Below are positions 56,727-64,000 of a DNA stretch of 64,000 bases, in pieces. The translations under genes were made by a program, and so were the position numbers. The stretch comes from Podocnemis expansa. Lineage: Eukaryota > Chordata > Testudines > Podocnemididae. The notes under the pieces are model-generated. The model was not told the DNA's origin and did not search any database. It saw only the letters and a program-made list of their open reading frames with translations. The stretch is taken from NCBI GenBank assembly GCA_007922195.1, contig ML682059.1, forward strand, positions 16,820,205 to 16,884,204. The letters run 5' to 3'. Position 1 is the stretch's first letter. Each line of letters begins with the position of its first letter.

Positions 56727-57350
56727 GTTCCAAAGAGGTAGCCATGTTAATCTAATTAGGCAAAACAAACAGAGTCCTGTGACACTTTTAACAGTGCTGT
56801 AACTATGGCAGGGTGACCGGGGCAAAGACCCAGGCACTGAATCTTAGAGGGTGCCACATGGCCAGCAGTCACAGTCACTATCTGGCCCCTTCTTCCTGCC
56901 CAACCTCTAAAATTCAGCACCTGGGGTGACAGGGAGCCAGATCCATCCCCAGCTGCCGCTGGAAGCTGGGGATGGATCTAGCTCCCTGCTGCCTTCCGAT
57001 GGTGAACAGGGCTCTCCACTGCCTTCCAGTGGCAGCTGGGGACAGATCTGTCTCCCCATCATGTCCCAGCTGGGGACAGATCGGGCCCTGGGCCAAATCA
57101 GATCCTGGGCCAGATCACAGCTGGCTTGGGGAAGGGCACCTTTGGAGCTGCTTGCCCCAGGCACCAAAACACCTAATTGTGGCCCTGTTTTTAAAGACTA
57201 ACACATTTTTTTTATTGCATGGGCTTTTGTGGGAAAAAATCCCACTTTATCAGAAGCTTTGAAGATGGGGAACTTACAGAATGGGAGGAAAATAAGTGAA
57301 GGAAAGTGTAGGTCATAAGATCAGGTCAGATTGTTACAGAAAATCAATGT
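56727..57350. mobile_element. GTCCTGTGGCAC-family element interrupted by another insertion
   Basis: The left end GTTCCAAAGAGGTAGCCATG and AGAGTCCTGTGACACTTTTA break off at about 56791. The family continues with TTTTAAAGACTAACAC and GGGCTTTTGTGGGAAAAAAT after about 57187. The right terminal arm is not found. Confidence 0.75.
56792..57187. mobile_element. Nested hAT-like insertion
   Basis: Starts CAGTGCTGTAACTATGGCAG and ends AATTGTGGCCCTG inverted. Flanks CTTTTAA and TTTTTAA are similar, in line with a decayed duplication. Removing it leaves the surrounding element continuous. GC-rich non-coding interior. Confidence 0.6.
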
Positions 57351-57590
57351 TGTAGTTTAGATTTAGACACTGGGAAACAATATATAGAGCAGGAGTGGCC
57401 AAACTTATGGAACTCAAGAGCTGCACGGGTCGATTATTAAAACTTCGAGAGCCACACTGAGGCACATAAACACATACTTTTACCTACTCCAAAATTACTG
57501 TTTAAAATTTATTGCATGCTTTAATTTTATTGTAAAAAGATGGCAAATATTGATCCTACTGATGTCAGATTCTAATAATTACTTAAGGTT

Positions 57591-59291
57591 AACAAGTATA
57601 TCAATAACAAGAAGAGGATCAGGGATGGTGTAGGTCCCTTACTGAATGGGGCAGGCATCCTCGTGACAGAGGATGAGGAAAAAGCTGAAGTGCTCAATGC
57701 TTTTTTTACTTCAGTTTTCACAAGCAGGGTCAGCTCCCAGCCCACTACACTAGGTACGGGGGACTGGGGAGAAGAAGAGAGGCCCTTGGTGACAGAAGGT
57801 CAGGTTAGGGACGGCTTAAAGAAACTAGATGTGCACAAGTCCATGGGGCCGGATGAACTGCATCCGAGGGTGCTGAGGGAGCTGGCTGATGAGATAGCAG
57901 TACCGTTGGCCATTATCTTTGAAAACTCGTGGCGAACGGGGGAGGTGCCAGAGGACTGGAAAAAAGCAAATATAGTACCTATCTTCAAGAAAGGCAAAAA
58001 GGAGGATCCAGGGAATTACAGACCTGTCAGCCTCACCTCAATCCCTGGAAAAATCATGGAGCAGCTTCTCAAAGAATCCATCCTGAAACACTTGGAGGAA
58101 CGTAGAGTAATCAGGAACAGTCAGCATGGATTTACCAAGGGTAAATCATGCCTGACCAACCTCATCGCCTTCTATGATGAGATGACTGGATTTGTGGATG
58201 TGGGAAGAGCCGTTGATGTGATATACCTTGACTTTAGCAAGGCTTTTGATACGGTTTCCCACAGCATTCTCATTGGCAAATTAAGGAAGTATGGGTTAGA
58301 TGCATGGACTGTAAGGTGGATAGAAAACTGGCTAGAACAACGGTTTCAGCGCGTAGGAATCAATGGCTCCATGTCAAGTTGGCAGGCAGTAACAAGTGGT
58401 GTGCCCCAGGGGTCGGTCCTGGGGCCAGTTCTGTTCAATGTTTTCATTAATGATCTGGATGATGGGATAGATTGCACACTTAGTAAGTTTGCAGATGATA
58501 CCAAACTGGGGGGAACGGTAGACACCCTAGAGGGCAGAGACAGGATTCAGGGAGACCTAGACAAACTGGAGCAGTGGGCCAAGAGGAATCTCATGAGGTT
58601 CAACAAGGATAAGTGTAAAATCCTGCACTTGGGACGAAAAAACCCCATGTACTGCTACAGGCTGGGGAGTGATCAGCTAAATAGCAGCACTGGAGAAAAG
58701 GACCTGGGAGTCATGGTGGATGGGAAGCTGGATATGAGTCAGCAGTGTGCTCTTGCTGCCAAAAAGGCCAATGGCATACTGGGCTGCATCAGAAGAAGTG
58801 TTGCCAGCAGATCAAGGGATGTGATCATTCCCCTCTATTCTGCACTAGTGAGGCCACATCTGGAATACTGTGTCCAGTTTTGGGCTCCCCACTTCAAAAA
58901 GGACATGGACAAATTAGAGAGAGTCCAGAGGAGGGCAACCAAAATGATCAAAGGGCTGGAGCACAAGCCCTATGAAGAAAGACTGAAGGAACTAGGCTTA
59001 TTTAGCCTGCAGAAGAGAAGACTGAGGGGGGATTTGATAGCAACCTTCAACTACTTGAAGGGTTGCTCCAAGGAGGAGGGAGCTCGACTGTTCTCGGTAG
59101 TAACAGAGGGCAGAACGAGAAGCAATGGTTTCAAGTTACAGCTGGGGCGGTCCAGGCTGGATATGAGGAGAAACTTCCTTACTAGGCGAGTGGTGAAGCA
59201 TTGGAATAAGCTGCCTAGGGAGGTGGTGGAATCTCCATCTCTGGAGGTGTTCAAGGCCCAGCTGGACAAAACCCTGAGTGGGATGATCTAA
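57591..59291 (+). CDS. CR1 ORF2 fragment: uninterrupted reverse transcriptase region
   Basis: The frame is open from the truncation point to TAA at 59289-59291, more than 540 codons, with no native start codon and no endonuclease. The reverse transcriptase would copy CR1 RNA at the target site in the nucleus. Visible motifs are [47 protein letters not shown] and the catalytic FADD (Asp codons 58494-58499). The C-terminal conserved block [20 protein letters not shown] follows. An open frame this long in a dead fragment shows that the copy is young. It is not expected to be expressed as a full protein, because promoter and N-terminal half are missing. Confidence 0.93.
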   Translation, partial: NKYINNKKRIRDGVGPLLNGAGILVTEDEEKAEVLNAFFTSVFTSRVSSQPTTLGTGDWGEEERPLVTEGQVRDGLKKLDVHKSMGPDELHPRVLRELADEIAVPLAIIFENSWRTGEVPEDWKKANIVPIFKKGKKEDPGNYRPVSLTSIPGKIMEQLLKESILKHLEERRVIRNSQHGFTKGKSCLTNLIAFYDEMTGFVDVGRAVDVIYLDFSKAFDTVSHSILIGKLRKYGLDAWTVRWIENWLEQRFQRVGINGSMSSWQAVTSGVPQGSVLGPVLFNVFINDLDDGIDCTLSKFADDTKLGGTVDTLEGRDRIQGDLDKLEQWAKRNLMRFNKDKCKILHLGRKNPMYCYRLGSDQLNSSTGEKDLGVMVDGKLDMSQQCALAAKKANGILGCIRRSVASRSRDVIIPLYSALVRPHLEYCVQFWAPHFKKDMDKLERVQRRATKMIKGLEHKPYEERLKELGLFSLQKRRLRGDLIATFNYLKGCSKEEGARLFSVVTEGRTRSNGFKLQLGRSRLDMRRNFLTRRVVKHWNKLPREVVESPSLEVFKAQLDKTLSGMI

Positions 59292-59379
59292 TGGGAGTGG
59301 TCCTGCTTTTTTTGGCAGGGGGTTGGACTAGATGACCTCGTGGGGTCCCTTCCAACCCTATGATTCTATGATTCTATGA
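57591..59379 (+). mobile_element. CR1 LINE, 5'-truncated, younger copy
   Basis: It begins inside ORF2 (AACAAGTATATCAATAACAAG, in part) and ends at the 3' octamer repeat CCTATGATTCTATGATTCTA. It is well preserved against the copy at 27878-30310. It lies inside the hAT element 57390-60040, so it is the later event. Confidence 0.95.
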
Positions 59380-59930
59380 AGAAAGCTAAGCCTATACAGT
59401 AAAAATGTAGCTGTCACTCAATGTAGAAGATTGCAGGCTAGTAGTGAGTTTTTTTTAAAAAATCTGGGCAGTAACTTGTCAACCCAGTACATAAAAGCTC
59501 TCTTAGGTGCTGATCTGTAAGTATTGTGTGATGTTTTGAATTCACAAATTTCATTGTGGAATACAATGCTGCACGGCACTAAGTTGTGCCAAAAATGGAA
59601 AGTAGTCTACAGCTGACTAGAGTACTAGACTTATATCTCCAATGGCGTGATAGTGAGAGATTTTAAATAATATGAATCTTATTGACTGGTTTCAGCAGAT
59701 GAGAGCAAAGAACTCTGATCAAGAATACCATAAAATTTCCAATAGCAACTCCTGCTTCTATTTGCACTACTTTTTCATGGTGCTGCCCTGTACTGAGACT
59801 CGGTGCCTGTTCATCTTTTAGAAATTTTACATTATTCACATCATTCACAACTCATAAACAGTGCTGATTAGTGAAAAAATAATCTTTATATTGATCAAAA
59901 GCAAAGCCTGGCAGATGTTTTCAGTTGGGA
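59380..59930. other. Internal part of the opened hAT element
   Basis: AT-rich, non-coding. No transposase motif seen; the minus-strand frame 59663-59848 is short and featureless. Confidence 0.45.
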
Positions 59931-60048
59931 AATCAATTTAAATCAATTTGAGAAAGTGATTTGCTGACGTTCTTTCGTGAGCTGCATTTTTTCATTCAAG
60001 AGCCACATGTGGCTCCTGAGCCACAGTTTGGCCACACCTAATATAGCA

Positions 60049-60883
60049 CATCAGGAGAGGCAGGGTGACCAGGTCCACGCATCCCTCACATATGTGGACT
60101 CATTGCTGAGCTGACTCCATGGGAACCTGCAGCATAGCAAAACAGCCGGGAAGAGGAGCAGCAAAGCACATGAAAACAAGCCCCAGCTGGTTCTCTAGGC
60201 ATAGAGTCCAGGAACGCTTCATGGTCAGATCCATCATAGGGAGAAAGGGGGTGTGAGCGCCACTAAGCTCTCCATCACAATATCTTACACAATCTCCCTT
60301 CATATGCTAACCATGCAATCATTAGCTGAAATCACAGCAACTTATGTAGCGAGGAAAGAATACTTCTGTCCTTAGAACTGGAATAAATGGGTGAAGGAAT
60401 TCCTCTTCTGGAATTTAATAATAATGAAAATAATAGAGTTCTATATACATTTATTTAACAGAGGTTTATAATGCAAAAATTAAAATAATTTAATAGTAAG
60501 TAGTTTTCTATAGATTTATTTAACTATAATATGGAATTCTTTAGCTTGCACATAATTCTCTATTACATTCTACCAGATGGGTCAAAACTAAGAGGAAGAC
60601 TATAATCTTCTGTTAAATTCTATATGTTTTTTTTTTTATCAAGGTTCAAATTTATGTTTATCTCAAAGTTTGGATTCTAAAAGTGCTTGCTCATTCCATA
60701 AGGGAAATATGATCTTCCTCATATCTAAATGAGGAGTCATTGGGCCTTGGAACAATTATTCAATATAATAAAGAACTAAAACACATGAATCAATAATATT
60801 GTCACATGATGCCAAATGCAGATTGTTTCTTGTTAAGACACTATAACAGTGAAGCTAGTTAGATATCTGTTTCTGGTTGGCAA
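60049..60883. other. Unassigned AT-rich DNA
   Basis: No supported gene or repeat. Confidence 0.4.
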
Positions 60884-62065
60884 CAATGTTCCCTCTAAGC
60901 TGCAGAGGTCCATGGCCACATAGTGGCTAACGCACAACTGCACAGGCATCACAGATATCTCTGCAGCAGAGAATTGTGGCCAGGCTGGGGTAGTTTCCTA
61001 ATCTCCCACCCTGAGCATGCTCAGATGCATGCTCAGGATGGGAGCACCCTAGCCAGGGAGCAGGTCAAGCCAAGAAAGGAGGAAGGGGCCTTGGGGGTCC
61101 AGGATAGGGAGCTGGTGGGGAAGGGGCAGGGGAGGGAAGGGGATTGGTCAGTGGGGAAGGCACAGGGAGATTGAGGAGCTGGCGGGTGGGTCAGGGAAGC
61201 AGTTGGGGGAGCTGGTGGCCATCCGAGTCAGGGAAAGGGGAGCTGGCAGGCAGGCGGGGAGGTCATGGGGGATGAGGGAATTGGCAGTGGGCAGGTAGCC
61301 TGGAAAGGACCCAGGGGGTTGGGGAGCAAGCAGGGAAGGGTCCCAGGGTGGTCAGGGTACAAGCAAGGAAGAGCTCAGAGGATTGGGGACCCAGTGGGTG
61401 GGCGGGTCAGGGAGGGGGTTGCAGAGCCAGAAGGAGGGCAGGGAAGGTTCTCTGGGGGTTGGGGACTCAGGGAGCCAGTGAGCAGTGAGGAAGAGGTCTG
61501 GGGGTCAGGGTTGGGGAGCTAGTGGGGGAGAAATGAGGGACTGGGAAGTTGGTGGGGGGGTGGGAGAGAGAAGGGGGTTGGGGAGCCAGTGGGCAGGCGA
61601 GGAAGGCAGCTGAGGGTTGGGGACTCTGGGAGTCAGCGGGCAGTGGGGAAGAGGCCTGTGGGCTTGGGTTTGGATAGCCAGTGGGGAAAGAATGGGGTAT
61701 CGGGAAGTTGGTGGTGGCAAGGAAAGCACCCAGTAGTCCAGGAGCCAGCATGCAGCTAGGCATTGGGGAAGGGGCCCGGGGGGTCAGGGAGCCAGCAGTC
61801 AAGGTTCCTGGGGAGTCGGGGAGCCTGCAGGGAAGGGCTGGGGGATCAGGGAGCTGACTGGCGGGTGGGTCAAGAAAGGCTGTTGGGGAGCCAGCAGGTG
61901 GGCAGGGAAGGCACCCAGGGGTCAGGGACTTGGAGCCCTGGTGAGCAATGGGGAAAGGGTCCAGGTGGATCAGGGAGCTAGTGGGCAGGTGGATCAGGGA
62001 AGGGGGTAGCAAGCTGGCGGGCAGTAAGGCAGGTGCCCTGGGATGATCATGGAGCCAGTGGGGAT
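60884..62065. repeat. hAT-like left end followed by a G-rich minisatellite
   Basis: It begins CAATGTTCCCTCTAAGCTGC, the end also found at 62973 and, inverted, at 19572. From about 61070 degenerate copies of GGGGAGCCAGTGGGCAGG-like units are tandemly arranged for about 1 kb. Open frames on both strands (for example 61467-62126 minus) are a by-product of the array. No matching right end follows. Confidence 0.6.
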
Positions 62066-62972
62066 GAGTCCTTGCTAGCAGGAAAGGTATGGAGCTTGAA
62101 ATGTATAAAGAAAACAAAATAAACACAAATAGAAATGCCTCATGTTCCTTGACACAGCTGGGGATAGCTGGCAGTTATCTGAGACAGGCTGAAGAGTTAC
62201 TGCTGATAGCTGATATCATTGGTGAGGCACTGTAGTATTTCAGCATGAAAACACAGTTTTCCATTTCCAGTGGCTCCTTTTTTTTCCCCTATATGCACAA
62301 ATCTCCATCCATTTTCTCACTGCCTATAAATATGTTCATGTACAACCCTCTAGTTATCCACGGAACCAGCAGCAGTAGTTCAGACTTCCCTTCTGTACCC
62401 TACCACTGTGCCTTTGCCCAGTCTTTGCAGGACAACCTCTAAAGTGAGAAGATTGTTTGGTTTCATTCTTTTATAAGGAGTGCTCCAAAGCCAGTTCAAG
62501 TTGAAGAGAGTCTGTCCATTGAGTTTGAGCTTTGAATGAGTCCTTCATGCCCAGAGGCCCCTGCTTAGATTGTAATGAGTATGCAAGTTCTCGTGGAGCA
62601 AAAGTCTGCCCAATAACTTATTTTGCCTATGCTTATGAACCAAAAAGACACTAGAATATTATTATGTATTTATAATTTGTATTGTGACAGCATCCAGAGG
62701 CTTTAATCAAGATGTGCTAGCTGCTGTGCTAACATAAAAACATGTTGTCTCATCCCCAAGAGTCTTGGTATTAACTTCCCATTCTGAGTTCATTTTAAAT
62801 TTCCAAACTGCAATGCATGGGAAACCAGTGATCTGAGACGAGCCAGCAGATCTTGTGGTGGTGGCTTTGCCTCCTTTTCATCACATGCCGAATTGCATTA
62901 AAATGTCTAAAATGCTTTGCATTCTTTCTTAATTGTAATTTTTCACATAAACAAATGATTGGAGACATCACG
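62066..62972. other. Unassigned DNA
   Basis: No supported gene or repeat. Confidence 0.4.
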
Positions 62973-63130
62973 CAATGTTCCCTTTAAGCTGATGATACAG
63001 CTAAGCAATTTATGGATGCATGTGGGGAACTAGCAGGGAAGGGGCCTAGTGGGGGTTGGGGAACCAGCGGGGAACTTTCTCAGCTGCAGCCATAACTTGA
63101 TCAGCTGCATCATCAGCTTAGAGGGGTCAT
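62973..63130. mobile_element. Short hAT-like MITE with G-rich cargo
   Basis: The left end CAATGTTCCCTTTAAGCTGA and the right end ATCATCAGCTTAGAGGGGTC are inverted repeats of about 24 bp. The centre has two units of GGGGAACTAGCAGGGAAG type. No clear 8-bp duplication. Confidence 0.6.
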
Positions 63131-64000
63131 TAGCTGGCAAATGTGACCAAATGAGGTATGGGAGTCAGTAGATCTCTGGTATGGGAGTTAGCTGTTTAGT
63201 TAGAAAGAAAAAGTAGTACTGATTCAAGGTTTCCTTCCCGTGAGGAAACAGCACATATCTCAAATAAAATAAAAATCCCTTGAAGTTCCACCCATTTTCA
63301 GAACCAAATATATTTTAATGGTTCTGAATTTTTGGGTCAGTGTTTCTTTATAATTTATCATTTTAAGAATAATCTTCTCAAAATTAGCAGTCTCTTGTTT
63401 ACATCTTTTTTTTTTTTGCTTATTTTTCTAGTGGAGTCGAAATACTGTAATCTAGAGATGGGCATTTACACACTTCTCTTACACTTATCTTTCGTCATAC
63501 CTCTATTTTGCCTTTTTACAGATGGCTTAGAGCTGTCTTGACTAATATCTACCTACCATGTTTAGAAAATATACTGACCATTGGTGATATAAAATAAATA
63601 AAAATTGAGAGGAAAGCCAAGTTAACTTCCTTCCTTCCTTGATCCCCTGAGAAACTGGTTTTCCAACACCGACACTAGGCCTAATATTGCTGACCTTTGC
63701 ACTTTGGACTGGTCCTTGGATACAACAGTGAAAAGACATTTCCTGTGTTGCATAGTGTAATAAGAGCTACAGATTTTACCCTGAGCCATGAGCTGAAAGA
63801 GAGAGGAAATTGGAATGTCTTGCAGTAATTAATCATTCTATGGTGAGACCTGTCATAATCATTTTTAAAGCTGTATTTGACAACTGTAATTGTTCAAAAT
63901 ATCACCCAGTTTTGAAATCAACATATTTTACACCTATATTCATTTTTATTTCCCAGATATACTTATGTTAACTATTATATATGCTATAGTGCTCTGCAAA
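63131..64000. other. Unassigned AT-rich DNA
   Basis: No gene or recognised repeat up to the window end; short simple runs only (poly-T at about 63407-63417). Confidence 0.4.

Larger units (their letters stand above)
57382..60048. mobile_element. hAT-type element opened by a CR1 insertion
   Basis: The element proper is 57390-60040. Ends CAGGAGTGGCCAAACTTATG and, inverted, TAGGTGTGGCCAAACTGTGG. Further in, GAACTCAAGAGCTGCACGGG faces AAGAGCCACATGTGGCTCC. The 8-bp flanks ATATAGAG (57382-57389) and ATATAGCA (60041-60048) match at six of eight positions. Without the CR1 the element is about 0.9 kb and non-coding. Confidence 0.82.

Noticed and set aside
61467..62126. 219-residue Pro/Ser-rich minus-strand frame
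   Set aside because: It is the complement of a G-rich minisatellite; repetitive composition explains the lack of stops.

Overview
This window looks like nuclear DNA of a sauropsid vertebrate, most likely a turtle (possibly a softshell), with a crocodilian as the second choice. The evidence is the repeat content. There are CR1 LINEs ending in the octamer ATTCTATG, a tRNA-headed SINE with a CR1-like tail, PIF/Harbinger remnants with a Myb/SANT-like partner gene, many short terminal-inverted-repeat elements, and a Ty3/gypsy element. The species call is an inference; no single-copy gene was recognised.

The window is almost entirely intergenic or intronic. Every long open frame belongs to a mobile element. 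Three short segments (2593-2827, 34410-34542, 46747-47005) could be host exons but are weakly supported.

Layout: 1-10.2 kb is AT-rich unique DNA with short DNA transposons (834-1202, 1647-1846, 3270-3599, 5884-6169) and an inverted pair of SINEs (about 5.0 and 5.4 kb). From 10.2-17.3 kb there is a possible Myb-like relic, a Harbinger-type end with a GC-rich core, and inside that core a recent Ty3/gypsy insertion (12461-17054) with 166-bp LTRs, a GTGGG target duplication, and gag and pol in one reading frame broken by three stop codons. From 17.3-27.6 kb there are GC-rich patches, a Harbinger transposase relic (20650-21771), hAT-type elements (21778-22173, 25751-26054), a near-palindrome of about 370 bp (24270-24642) and an LTR-like block (26349-27582). 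From 27.7-43 kb there is a CR1 inserted in an older element (27878-30310), a short CR1 tail, a third Harbinger relic, several short inverted-repeat elements, and an old CR1/L3-like relic (40590-42960) split by one of them.

From 44-64 kb there is a CR1 relic split by a solo LTR (48370-49277), and a Harbinger-derived element that keeps a Myb-like gene convergent with the N-terminal part of its transposase (50534-53432). That element is cut off by a second gypsy remnant (53432-54010). A non-coding relative with intact ends follows (54838-56274). The last large structure is a hAT-type element (57390-60040) that was opened by a CR1 with a long uninterrupted reverse-transcriptase frame (57591-59379).

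The genes do not form a host pathway. What they show is layered transposition. Direct duplications and the continuity of interrupted elements give the relative order of many insertions. Non-coding elements share ends, a subterminal hairpin and target-site size with the coding Harbinger copy, so they were probably mobilised by a similar transposase.
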